The translations under genes and the position numbers were made by a program. The notes beneath the pieces were generated by a model. The model worked only from the letters and a program-made list of their open reading frames with translations, searched no databases and was not told the DNA's origin. From Lentilactobacillus diolivorans DSM 14421 (GTDB lineage: Bacteria > Bacillota > Bacilli > Lactobacillales > Lactobacillaceae), in contig NZ_AZEY01000093.1 in the NCBI RefSeq assembly GCF_001434255.1, forward strand, positions 19,529 to 83,528: 64,000 nt of DNA. The letters are read 5' to 3'. The stretch's first letter is position 1; every line of letters begins with the position of its first letter. Shown here in pieces: positions 47,685 through 55,795 of this stretch.

Positions 47685-48527
47685 TTGACAATTAATCAAG
47701 ATTGGTTGGCACAGCTGCCGCTTGATCACGTTGAAAAAATTAAATCGGTCTCGGGTGGTGATATTAATGATTCTTATTTACTTGAGACAAAAACAAATCG
47801 TTATTTTATGAAAGTTCAACCTGGGCGTGGAGAAAAATTCTTTGCGCATGAAATCGAGGGTTTAAACCTTCTGGGGGCCATTGCTAATACGCCTGAAATA
47901 ATTGCAAGCGGTGAGGTTAATCAAGATGGCTACTTAATTTTAAATTGGATTGATACAGGGCGCGGCAGCCAATTTGAATTAGGAAAAATGGTTGCCACCG
48001 TTCACCAACAGCATGTTCCAAGATTTGGATTAGATCATAATTTCACTGCCGGAAAATTGCCTAAGATTAATACGTGGCAATCTGACTGGGTTACTTTTTA
48101 TATTAATCAGCGCTTAAAGCCACTGGTAAATTTAGCCATAAAAAATGGTCGCTGGAATGATTGGCGTCAAACACACTTCCAATCACTCTGCGACCAATTT
48201 GCCACATATTATACAACTCATCAAGTCATTCCCAGCTTGCTTCACGGCGATTTATGGGCTGGCAACTATATGTTTGAAAAGACCGGTGAGCCAATGTTAA
48301 TCGATCCGGATGTTTTCTATGGGGATCGGGAATTAGATATCGCAATGACCACAATTTTCGGTGGATTTGATCATGACTTCTATGAAGGATACAACAGTGT
48401 CTACCCGCTTTTAAGAGGCTTAAACCAGCGAATTAGTTGGTACCAGCTCAATTACTTATTGGCGCATTTAAACCTCTTTGGCGAATCCTATGGATCAATG
48501 GTTGATCAAATCTTGGGAAAATACTAG
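47685..48527 (+). CDS. Fructosamine kinase family protein
   Basis: The 280-residue protein has the aminoglycoside/choline kinase-like fold of fructosamine-3-kinases, which phosphorylate ketosamines on glycated amines or proteins and so allow their repair. The catalytic segment LLHGDLWAGNYMF and LIDPDVFYGDRELDIAMT near residues 183-220 fits the family. TTG 47685 is chosen, since AAGGAGG is eight bases upstream. It follows the amidase by 13 bases, and its stop overlaps that of the convergent HAD gene (CTAG). The natural substrate is unknown. Confidence 0.88.
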   Translation: MTINQDWLAQLPLDHVEKIKSVSGGDINDSYLLETKTNRYFMKVQPGRGEKFFAHEIEGLNLLGAIANTPEIIASGEVNQDGYLILNWIDTGRGSQFELGKMVATVHQQHVPRFGLDHNFTAGKLPKINTWQSDWVTFYINQRLKPLVNLAIKNGRWNDWRQTHFQSLCDQFATYYTTHQVIPSLLHGDLWAGNYMFEKTGEPMLIDPDVFYGDRELDIAMTTIFGGFDHDFYEGYNSVYPLLRGLNQRISWYQLNYLLAHLNLFGESYGSMVDQILGKY

Positions 48528-49165
48528 GATTTTGATAACCATGGAATGAGTTCCACCAGCGCGGTAATTTTTATTTCAGGATTTCCCGAATCAACAATGA
48601 TGCCGTCTGGATCGAACAAACAGGCAGCAATATTGGCATTATGCCCAGCCGCAACGTCTAGTTTGCGGTCACCAATCATGATTGCCTTTGTTCGGTCGAC
48701 ATGATTTCTATCTGCCAACCAATTGATAGAGTCGGGTTGTGGCTTACGCGGTAATTTTTGATTTGAGGTAACATAATCAGTAAAATATTTTTCCAGATCA
48801 AATTTTTTCAATAATGTTTTAGCTTGGTTATCCCGATGAGTGAGCAAATAATTATCTCCGTGCAATTGCTTGACGAGCTCAAACACTTTTGTAACCCCCG
48901 GAAAAGGTTTGGCATCGGTCACCATTTCAACTTGATAGCGTCGGTTCAATTTTCGCAATGTCGTTTCATCAATACTGTAAAAAGCGGAATACTTACGAAT
49001 AGCTGTGCCAACATCATGTTGCCGCATCGTAGTGTAAATATCGTGCTCATCAATTTCAATTTCATCAACATTTAAATCACCAAGCGCTTTAATGAAGGCT
49101 TGAACCATCATTGGATACGTGTTAAAAAGTGTTCCGTCAAAATCCCAAAATAATTGATTTATCAT
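48524..49165 (-). CDS. HAD-family hydrolase (phosphoglycolate phosphatase-like)
   Basis: The 213-residue protein has the HAD motifs: DFDGTLFNT near residues 8-16 with both aspartates, YLLTHRDNQAKTLL as motif II, KPQPDSINWL with the motif III Lys, and IMIGDRKLDVAAGHNANIAA as motif IV. A helical cap (about 20-85) marks subclass I. Small phosphate esters are the usual substrates; the specific one is unknown. AAGGGG precedes ATG 49165. Its start comes just after the dtd terminator, and its stop overlaps the fructosamine kinase stop. Confidence 0.88.
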   Translation of the reverse strand: MINQLFWDFDGTLFNTYPMMVQAFIKALGDLNVDEIEIDEHDIYTTMRQHDVGTAIRKYSAFYSIDETTLRKLNRRYQVEMVTDAKPFPGVTKVFELVKQLHGDNYLLTHRDNQAKTLLKKFDLEKYFTDYVTSNQKLPRKPQPDSINWLADRNHVDRTKAIMIGDRKLDVAAGHNANIAACLFDPDGIIVDSGNPEIKITALVELIPWLSKS

Positions 49166-49179
49166 TTTTTAGCCCCTTA

Positions 49180-49210
49180 AAAAGGTCGAACCCAAAAAGT
49201 TCGACCTTTT
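49180..49210. terminator. Terminator of relA-dtd, abutting the HAD gene
   Basis: AAAAGGTCGAAC (49180-49191) and GTTCGACCTTTT (49199-49210) form a perfect 12-bp stem with a seven-base loop. On the minus strand it is followed by T then the AAGGGG ribosome binding site of the HAD gene. Confidence 0.85.
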
Positions 49211-49283
49211 ATTTTTATTTGAACTTAATTGACTCCGACTCCGTTAAAATACAGATCTGTTTAATGACTACTTATCTTGTAAG

Positions 49284-49730
49284 TTATTTATTTTCTGTAT
49301 CCAAAACAATCGTCACCGGCCCATCATTTTGCAGATCAACCAACATGTCAGCACCGAAAGTACCAGTCTGGACTTCTAAATCATCTTCGCGAAGCCGATT
49401 ATTAAACTGTTCATAAATTTTGTTAGCGTGCTCAGGCTTTCCGGCCTGCGTGAAACTGGGACGATTTCCTTTTTTAGTATCAGCATACAATGTGAATTGT
49501 GAAATTGACAAAATGGCACCGTCAACGGCATGAATATCCAAATTCATCTTATCATTTTCATCTTCAAAAATACGCATCTTGCTAATTTTGTGGGCCAGGT
49601 AGTCTACTTCAGCATCACCATCTTCATCACGAACCCCAACCAATAATAAATAGCCCCTCTGAATCTTACCATGAACCTGGCCATCAATTGATACGGAGGC
49701 GCTTTTAACTCTTTGCAATACAACTTTCAA
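49284..49730 (-). CDS. dtd: D-aminoacyl-tRNA deacylase
   Basis: Dtd hydrolyses D-amino acids (and glycine) from mischarged tRNAs. The active-site motifs are SQFTLYADTKKGNRPSF near residues 77-93 and the Gly-cisPro motif NDGPVTIVLD near 134-143. The 148-residue length is typical. The start is TTG 49730 (KVVLQRVKSASV follows), with AAGGAG eight bases upstream. It follows relA by 12 bases, the conserved relA-dtd pair of Firmicutes. Confidence 0.96.
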   Translation of the reverse strand: MKVVLQRVKSASVSIDGQVHGKIQRGYLLLVGVRDEDGDAEVDYLAHKISKMRIFEDENDKMNLDIHAVDGAILSISQFTLYADTKKGNRPSFTQAGKPEHANKIYEQFNNRLREDDLEVQTGTFGADMLVDLQNDGPVTIVLDTENK

Positions 49731-49742
49731 CTTATTGACTCC

Positions 49743-51974
49743 TTACCTGAATTTTCTTTCAACTAGGTAAACATCAGGAATGATCTTGAGATTATTCACT
49801 AAACGATCAAGCTGTTCTAAGTTCCTAACGCCAACTAACAATGAAATGGTGGCCATTTTATTATTATCAACCTGCCCGTTTACTGACGAAACAGTCTTTG
49901 TAACATTATTAACGGTTGTGAGGATATTAGTTAACAAACCAGCCCGATTATAGCCCTGAACGGAAAGCGCTGCATCATAATTAGTCCGATCTCCCGGATC
50001 GTTTGCCCAGGAAACTTCGATTAACCGTTCGCCATTTTGTTCGGCCTTGGCAATGTTGGGGCAATCAACGCGATGAACTGAAACCCCACGCCCCTTGGTA
50101 ATGTAGCCAACAATTGGATCGCCCGGAACCGGCGTACAACAATGACTAAGCCGAACTAACAGGTTGTCCACTCCTTCAATAATAATCCCATTGGAAGCCT
50201 TTTGGCGCTTTTTCTTTTTGGCTGTCTCAGAGGATGTTTCAGAAATGGTTTGATGACCCTCAAGCACTTCTTTTTCTGCTTGGTCTTGGCGTTGCCGCTT
50301 TTGCCGATCTCGTAAATCTTGTGTCAGTCGGTTTACTACGCCAGTAGGCTGAAGATCGCCAAAGCCGATTGCTGCCAGCAAATCTTCCGCATGTTGATAA
50401 TGCATATTCACGGCCGCTTTTTCAAGGTTTTCGGGTGCCATGACATCATGGGCATCAAAGCCGGCTTCACGAAGTTTTCTAGTAATGATATTTTTACCAT
50501 TTTCGATATTTTTGGCACGGTCTTCTAATCTGAAATACTGCTTAATCTTGTTACGGGCTCTTCTTGTATGAACAAGTGGAATCCAGTCACGGCTTGGTCC
50601 GGCTGAGCTTGTTGATGTAATAATATCAACAATATCACCATTTTTAACCTGATGATCCAACGGCACAATTTTACCGTTAACTCGAGCACCAGTTGTATGA
50701 TTACCAACTTCTGTGTGAATCATATAGGCCATATCAAGTGGTCCTGCACCCTTAGGCAATTCAAAAACATCGCCCTTGGGAGTAAAAACATAGACGTGGT
50801 CACCAAAGAGCTCTCCCTTGACGCTATCCATAAAATCAGCAGCATCATCAGTGTCTTCTTGAAGTTCAATAATTTGTTTGAACCAATTTAGTTTATTGTT
50901 ATCTTGTGACGTTTTAACCTTGCTTCGAATACCTTCTTTGTAAGCCCAGTGAGCAGCAATACCAAATTCAGCAACCCGATGCATTTCTTCGGTTCGAATT
51001 TGAACTTCCAAGGGCTTTCCTTCAGGTCCAATAACGGTAGTATGCAAAGATTGGTACATGTTGGCTTTTGGCATTGCAATATAATCTTTGAACCGTCCTG
51101 GCATTGGTTTCCATTCTGAGTGAATGGCACCCAAAACGGCATAGCAATCTTTAATTGATTGAACAATCACCCGAATTGCCAGTAAGTCATAGATTTGACT
51201 AAACTGTTTGTGCTTCTCAACCATCTTTCGGTAAACAGAATAAATATGTTTAGGACGGCCATAAATTTCACTTTTAATATCAAGGTCTGAAATGGCCCGC
51301 TTAACTTCATCAATTGCGTTTTGAATATAGTCCACCCGTTGGTCTCGTCGAGAATTCATTAAGTGAACAATTCGATAATATTGTTGTGGGTTGAGATACC
51401 GCAGTGAAATATCTTCCAGTTCCCATTTGATCGTTCCAATACCTAACCGATCGGCAATTGGTGCGTAGATTTCAAGAGTTTCTTTAGCAATTCGCCGTTG
51501 TTTGTCTGGACGCAATGATTTAAGAGTTCGCATATTATGAAGTCGATCGGCTAATTTAACGATCATTACCCGAATATCTTTACACATTGCCAGTAACAAC
51601 TTTCGATGATTTTCAGCCAGCCGTTCCTCACTTGACTTGTATTTAATTTTAGAGAGCTTGGTAACTCCATCAACAATTAAGGCGACATCATTACCAAACA
51701 ATTCTTTAACGTCACTTAATTCAACACCGGTATCTTCAACAACATCATGAAGAAACCCTGCTGAAACAGTTTCTGGATCCATATGAAGGTCAGCTAAAAT
51801 TCCTGCCACTTGAATCGGATGAGTAATGTATGGCTCTCCTGATTGGCGACGCTGGTCATTATGGGCAATCTTTGCGAATTGATATGCCCGTTTCACTTGG
51901 TCAACATGTTCTTTATTCATATATTCAGAAACTTTTTTGATGACATCATCTGACGTCCAGACTTTAGTCCCCAT
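49743..51974 (-). CDS. relA: Bifunctional (p)ppGpp synthetase/hydrolase Rel
   Basis: This long RSH protein makes and degrades the alarmone (p)ppGpp during amino acid starvation. The HD hydrolase domain is intact (RRQSGEPYITHPIQVAGIL and GFLHDVVEDT near 40-75), followed by the synthetase domain with YGRPKHIYSVYRKM and RFKDYIAMPKANMYQSLHT, a TGS domain (about 395-455, YVFTPKGDVFELPKGAGPLD), a zinc/helical part with LSHCCTPVPGDPIVGY and a C-terminal ACT domain. ATG 51974 (743 residues) has AGAAGAG upstream. A GTG at 51992 is rejected. The intact HD domain argues for a dual-function Rel. Confidence 0.96.
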   Translation of the reverse strand: MGTKVWTSDDVIKKVSEYMNKEHVDQVKRAYQFAKIAHNDQRRQSGEPYITHPIQVAGILADLHMDPETVSAGFLHDVVEDTGVELSDVKELFGNDVALIVDGVTKLSKIKYKSSEERLAENHRKLLLAMCKDIRVMIVKLADRLHNMRTLKSLRPDKQRRIAKETLEIYAPIADRLGIGTIKWELEDISLRYLNPQQYYRIVHLMNSRRDQRVDYIQNAIDEVKRAISDLDIKSEIYGRPKHIYSVYRKMVEKHKQFSQIYDLLAIRVIVQSIKDCYAVLGAIHSEWKPMPGRFKDYIAMPKANMYQSLHTTVIGPEGKPLEVQIRTEEMHRVAEFGIAAHWAYKEGIRSKVKTSQDNNKLNWFKQIIELQEDTDDAADFMDSVKGELFGDHVYVFTPKGDVFELPKGAGPLDMAYMIHTEVGNHTTGARVNGKIVPLDHQVKNGDIVDIITSTSSAGPSRDWIPLVHTRRARNKIKQYFRLEDRAKNIENGKNIITRKLREAGFDAHDVMAPENLEKAAVNMHYQHAEDLLAAIGFGDLQPTGVVNRLTQDLRDRQKRQRQDQAEKEVLEGHQTISETSSETAKKKKRQKASNGIIIEGVDNLLVRLSHCCTPVPGDPIVGYITKGRGVSVHRVDCPNIAKAEQNGERLIEVSWANDPGDRTNYDAALSVQGYNRAGLLTNILTTVNNVTKTVSSVNGQVDNNKMATISLLVGVRNLEQLDRLVNNLKIIPDVYLVERKFR

Positions 51975-52112
51975 TTTATCAACTCTTCTCACTCTGTTTA
52001 TCCTAAAAGGACAATAGGTTTTTACTCTTTAATTTATTTATCGAACCCAGTTAAAGGATAGCTCATTTGTAACTATCTTATCATCATTTTACTTCTAATT
52101 CAGCTTCTCATG

Positions 52113-52856
52113 TTAGTGTATCAACTCGGTCATCATTGAAACAGCGCTTAAGAAGTATAGTGGTGCTGTTTCTGTTCGCATAATCCGAGGACCTAAACCA
52201 ACCGAAATAAAGCCATGATTAGTCAGTTGTTGGATCTCTTCCGGAGAAATCCCTCCTTCAGGTCCAAAAATTCCTACCAGCGATTGATGCGCGGTAAGTT
52301 GACTTAGGCTGGCAACCAACCGACTTTGCTCACCAACCTTTGCAGACTCCTCATAAGCAACAACTTTTGCGTCAAACGGTTCTGCTAACAACTGTGCCAG
52401 ATCATTAAAATAGTGGACTTGAGGTATCACGTTTCTGTGGGATTGTTCTGCAGCGCTGAGTGCAACTTCATTTAAATGATGAATCTTTTTTTGATACTTT
52501 TGTCCCCAATTAACGACCGACCAAGCCATAGGCATGAAAATAATTTGATTAGCGCCAAGTTCTGTTGCCTTCTGCACAACCCATTCAGGTTTGTTTTTCT
52601 TTGATAGACCACTAACAATTGTGACATTGACAGGGAGCTCAACATTGACATTTAACGCGGCTTCTATCTGTGCTGTTACTGAATGATTCTCAACCTCAAT
52701 AAGTTTAGCACGAAAGACGTGATGGTCGTTGCCAACCAATTCAATTCGGTCATTAATTGTTGCTCTCAACACCCGTGCCAAATGATGACTAATATCACTC
52801 GGAAGGTTAATGATATCTTTTGGTGCGATTCGTTGATCTAAAAAATAATGTTGCAT
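52113..52856 (-). CDS. rsmE: 16S rRNA (uracil-1498-N3)-methyltransferase
   Basis: RsmE methylates U1498 of 16S rRNA with S-adenosylmethionine. The SPOUT domain is recognisable by GIFGPEGGISPEEIQQL and GLGPRIMRTETAPLYFLSAV near residues 190-240. An N-terminal PUA-like part (1-70) carries LARVLRATINDRIELV. The length of 247 residues is usual. It starts two bases after the prmA stop, so the pair is in an operon with relA downstream. Confidence 0.95.
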   Translation of the reverse strand: MQHYFLDQRIAPKDIINLPSDISHHLARVLRATINDRIELVGNDHHVFRAKLIEVENHSVTAQIEAALNVNVELPVNVTIVSGLSKKNKPEWVVQKATELGANQIIFMPMAWSVVNWGQKYQKKIHHLNEVALSAAEQSHRNVIPQVHYFNDLAQLLAEPFDAKVVAYEESAKVGEQSRLVASLSQLTAHQSLVGIFGPEGGISPEEIQQLTNHGFISVGLGPRIMRTETAPLYFLSAVSMMTELIH

Positions 52857-52858
52857 AA

Positions 52859-53818
52859 TTAATCTTCACCCTTTGGCTTTTGTGCAATAATGGCATACCA
52901 ATCTTTCATATTGAGAATTTCAGTAATAACAAATCCGTTTTCCTGCAATGACACCTTAATCGTTTCAAACTTATCCTTAATAATACCAGACGTCAGGAAA
53001 TAACCGCCAGGCTTTAAATTTTTGAATGCTTGAGCAACGAGCGGAATGATGATTTCTGCTAAAATATTCGCAACAACAATGTCAACTTGTTCATGAATGC
53101 CAGTTAATAAATTATTGGCAACAACTGTAATATCCTTAGCAACAGGATTGAGTCCCATATTTTTCTTGGCCGAGGCAACGGCGACGTTATCAACATCCAA
53201 TGCTTTTACCTCGGTTGCACCTAACAGTTTAGCGGCAATACTTAACACACCGGACCCTGTTCCAACATCTAAAACCGACTCGTGACCCTTCATGATGATC
53301 TCGAGTGCTTGCAGAGAAAGCTGCGTTGTTGGATGGGTCCCGGTACCAAAAGCCATTCCAGGATCTAAGCGGATTATTTTTTCTTCAACTGATTTTGGCG
53401 AGTAGTCTTCCCAACTTGGAACAACCGTTAAATATCGGGTGACATGAACAGGATGGTAGTACTTCTCCCAGGCAGTTTTCCAGTTCTCATCAGCTACATC
53501 ATTAACCGTTACCTCTGCAGGCGCCGGATGAAGGCCAAAATGTACTAGTCCCTGTACCTGGGTTGTTATTTGGACAACCTGATCAGTAATTGATTGATTA
53601 TCTGGATAATATGCCGAAATAATTGCACCCTTACTAATATGTGATAAATCTGCCGGATCCACAATTTCACCGTGTGGGCCATACTTTCCTGGTTTAAGTT
53701 TGGCAAAATCTGCTGCATCTTCAATTGACACGCCGGAAGCACCATGTTCCATTAAAATATTTGCAACAGCTTCAACGGCTTCACTACTGGTGATTACTGA
53801 TACTTCTGTCCACTGCAT
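52859..53818 (-). CDS. prmA: Ribosomal protein L11 methyltransferase
   Basis: PrmA trimethylates ribosomal protein L11. An N-terminal substrate domain (about 1-100) precedes the SAM-binding core with [20 protein letters not shown] and [20 protein letters not shown] near residues 175-200. The 319-residue length is normal. ATG 53818 follows GAGGAA. The order prmA-rsmE is conserved in Firmicutes, often downstream of dnaJ; here the two lie apart from dnaJ with relA following. Confidence 0.95.
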   Translation of the reverse strand: MQWTEVSVITSSEAVEAVANILMEHGASGVSIEDAADFAKLKPGKYGPHGEIVDPADLSHISKGAIISAYYPDNQSITDQVVQITTQVQGLVHFGLHPAPAEVTVNDVADENWKTAWEKYYHPVHVTRYLTVVPSWEDYSPKSVEEKIIRLDPGMAFGTGTHPTTQLSLQALEIIMKGHESVLDVGTGSGVLSIAAKLLGATEVKALDVDNVAVASAKKNMGLNPVAKDITVVANNLLTGIHEQVDIVVANILAEIIIPLVAQAFKNLKPGGYFLTSGIIKDKFETIKVSLQENGFVITEILNMKDWYAIIAQKPKGED

Positions 53819-53872
53819 TTAAATTCCTCTTCACTTTTCAAGATTGATAATTAGAATACAAAAAGAGCACCC

Positions 53873-54223
53873 TCACTTGGATGCCCCATCCGTTACTTGA
53901 TTCTGTTGTTTCTCTGCTTCACGAGCGCGAACTTTTGCTTCATGCTTTAACAGATGACCCTCTAAATAACGTAATAACTCAGACTCATTGTAAAAGATCC
54001 GGGGATGTTTTTGCTTGTGGAGACGCAAATCAATCTCATTAATTCGCTGCCTGCCGGTCCATTTATGGCTGTATCGAATGATTAGCCGATTATTCAAATG
54101 GTCACGGCCAAATCGAAAAATATAGATATTATCTGGAGTAAGTAAGGGGCGAATATACTCTTTTTTGTAGAAGTAACCATTTTTCCGTAAATACTGTTTT
54201 GTTCGACTTAGAATAGTAAACAC
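53873..54223 (-). CDS. Uncharacterised basic protein upstream of prmA
   Basis: I do not recognise this gene. The product (up to 116 residues) is strongly basic, with an Arg/Lys-rich middle (LNNRLIIRYSHKWTGRQRIN) and a helical charged C-terminus (LEGHLLKHEAKVRAREAEKQ), no membrane segment and no cysteines. The GTG at 54223 is itself part of the AGGAGGTG ribosome binding site, so it is an unlikely start; the codon at proper spacing is ATT 54214. It is first in the prmA-rsmE-relA-dtd run, 54 bases before prmA. Nucleic-acid binding is possible from its charge but unproven. Confidence 0.6.
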   Translation of the reverse strand: MFTILSRTKQYLRKNGYFYKKEYIRPLLTPDNIYIFRFGRDHLNNRLIIRYSHKWTGRQRINEIDLRLHKQKHPRIFYNESELLRYLEGHLLKHEAKVRAREAEKQQNQVTDGASK

Positions 54224-54340
54224 CTCCTAGTTACAAAATTTTAATAATGGTTTTATAAATCAAATCGAATTAAAAACGAATTAATATATATAATAATGGA
54301 ATATGAGGGAAAACGCAAACATTTTGTTAATTTTACCAAC

Positions 54341-54370
54341 TTGATTTAAATCATACCTTTATCCTATTAT
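54341..54370 (+). promoter_or_regulatory. Candidate promoter of the 54392 gene
   Basis: TTGATT (54341-54346) and TATTAT (54365-54370) are separated by 18 bases; the ATG lies 22 bases downstream, after AAAGGAG. Confidence 0.55.
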
Positions 54371-54391
54371 TGAGTAAAGGAGCTGAAAAAC

Positions 54392-54787
54392 ATGGAACTT
54401 TTTCGCGTACGTTTTATCAACAAAATTCGACCAGATACAATTGAGATCCGTTACCGGGCAACCTTAGAATCCCATTCAAGCGACACAATTTTCGAAGGGC
54501 ATCAGCTGTTCCATCGACGTTATTTAAAATATCAATTATTAAAAACCGGTGAAGTAGCATTACATTCAATCAATAATATTTTTTCCGCAATTCCAGATGA
54601 TTTTGTGTTAGACAAAATTAGTTTTGAGCAATCTCATGATCGAAGCATCCTCGAGGTCCCTTCGAAGTCATCATTTGATAAGTATGTTATCGAACATCAT
54701 TACTTAAATCGAGTGATCTGCCATGAAAACAAATCAAACCAACCCATCATTGATACGAAAATTATCACTGAGCTGAGAATTGGTTAA
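54392..54787 (+). CDS. Uncharacterised 131-residue protein
   Basis: I do not recognise this protein. It is soluble, with alternating hydrophobic/charged stretches suggesting a beta-rich fold (LFRVRFINKIRPDTIEIRYR), a histidine-containing segment (HQLFHRRYLKYQLL) and an acidic central part. There is no signal peptide and no cysteine pattern apart from one Cys near residue 110. ATG 54392 has AAAGGAGCTG before it, and a promoter is visible, so it is probably expressed. It is oriented away from prmA and toward the helix-turn-helix gene, 280 bases from that gene's leader ORF. Confidence 0.6.
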   Translation: MELFRVRFINKIRPDTIEIRYRATLESHSSDTIFEGHQLFHRRYLKYQLLKTGEVALHSINNIFSAIPDDFVLDKISFEQSHDRSILEVPSKSSFDKYVIEHHYLNRVICHENKSNQPIIDTKIITELRIG

Positions 54788-54965
54788 ATGAACAATGAAA
54801 CAATTTTTGTTAGTTTAAACGCTCACTGAATAATTATCAAGTCCCCAATCTCATTTTAAAGTTTATTACAAGCTTTTAAAGGGCTGCTTTTTCTTTGAGA
54901 TAACAACAATTAATTTCCTTGTTATGATTATCAAATCATTTGGAACCCGCTTTGGAATGCTTTAT

Positions 54966-54995
54966 TTGACAAATATATGACAATTGTCATATGGT
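54966..54995 (+). promoter_or_regulatory. Promoter of the leader ORF / HTH gene
   Basis: TTGACA (54966-54971) is followed after 18 bases by TATGGT (54990-54995). The spacer and part of the -10 are occupied by an 18-bp perfect palindrome, suggesting repressor control. Confidence 0.6.
54975..54992. promoter_or_regulatory. 18-bp palindromic operator candidate
   Basis: ATATGACAATTGTCATAT equals its own reverse complement over all 18 bases and has no loop, so it suits binding of a dimeric regulator. It overlaps the spacer and -10 of the promoter ahead of the leader ORF and HTH gene. Confidence 0.7.
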
Positions 54996-55069
54996 GGAAC
55001 TAAGAAATACGGAATATATATGATGAGAAAAAATAAAGAAATCATTTTAAATTCTAGGGGGAATTGATC

Positions 55070-55123
55070 ATGACAAATCAATTATTTTTTAATCAATCTC
55101 AGGTAGTTACTCATGGACATTAA
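55070..55123 (+). CDS. 17-codon leader ORF overlapping the HTH gene
   Basis: The ORF encodes MTNQLFFNQSQVVTHGH. It has the strongest ribosome binding site of the area (AGGGGGAATTGATC before ATG), and its stop (TAA 55121-55123) overlaps the start of the downstream gene at 55113 by 11 bases in another frame. The downstream gene itself has only a weak AGGTAG site. This layout suggests translational coupling. No known peptide family is recognisable. Confidence 0.6.
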   Translation: MTNQLFFNQSQVVTHGH

Positions 55124-55550
55124 GGACAAATTACAGGCGATTGTTGATGGGAATGACAGTGCTTACCAAATTCAGCAATTTACTGGTGTTAGTTCATCAA
55201 TCATTATTCGGTTACGAAACCATTTACGGTCAATTGACAATCTTTCGCTTAAAACTGCTGAGAGATTGTCTGAATACTACGATTACCGCATGGTTAGTAT
55301 GGAAAAAATGGCTTTTGGGCAAAAACAGTTGCCACATTTTCGCCATCGCCTAATTAATCGACTTCAGCAACTTTATGAAGTCCAGCAGAGAAAAGCTGAG
55401 TCCTCATCGATGTTTGATGAAACAGCGCTCACGGTGGTAATTGAACAACTCTTTAATGATGTTCTTAGCGACAAAGTTGAACTGGGACGATTGGATAAGG
55501 TATACCAGGCCCAACTTAATGACAACAAAAAGCCGACAAAACTAAGTTAA
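55113..55550 (+). CDS. Probable helix-turn-helix DNA-binding protein, 145 residues
   Basis: No family could be named. Residues about 16-55 (SAYQIQQFTGVSSSIIIRLR then NLSLKTAERLSEYYDY) look like a helix-turn-helix of the Cro/XRE kind, with a turn at TGVSSS. The C-terminal half (80-135) is predicted helical with charged faces (LINRLQQLYEVQQRK), suited to dimerisation. An 18-bp palindrome overlaps its promoter, so autoregulation is a reasonable inference. It may be translated by coupling to the leader ORF at 55070. A bidirectional terminator follows. Confidence 0.6.
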   Translation: MDIKDKLQAIVDGNDSAYQIQQFTGVSSSIIIRLRNHLRSIDNLSLKTAERLSEYYDYRMVSMEKMAFGQKQLPHFRHRLINRLQQLYEVQQRKAESSSMFDETALTVVIEQLFNDVLSDKVELGRLDKVYQAQLNDNKKPTKLS

Positions 55551-55646
55551 CAGTTAAGTAAATTCCAAGCTAATCACTTTTCTAGAGCTGAATCATGTTG
55601 ACTTGTAAGCCATTTTCATTTCAAAATACAATTAACTAAATACAGT

Positions 55647-55702
55647 AAAAGGTTACCTCTTCGAACTACTCACAAATTGAGTAAATTAAGGGGTAACCTT
55701 TT
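55647..55702. terminator. Bidirectional terminator between the HTH gene and lepA
   Basis: AAAAGGTTACC (55647-55657) pairs with GGTAACCTTTT (55692-55702), with an inner CTACTC/GAGTA stem. T runs occur on both strands; it serves the two convergent genes. Confidence 0.85.
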
Positions 55703-55795
55703 TGATAACTTATTAAACTTTTAAAACGTGAATTTTAAGTAGGAATATAGCAGGAATTCCATAACTTTTTGTAAGCATGTGAATACCACCAACGC

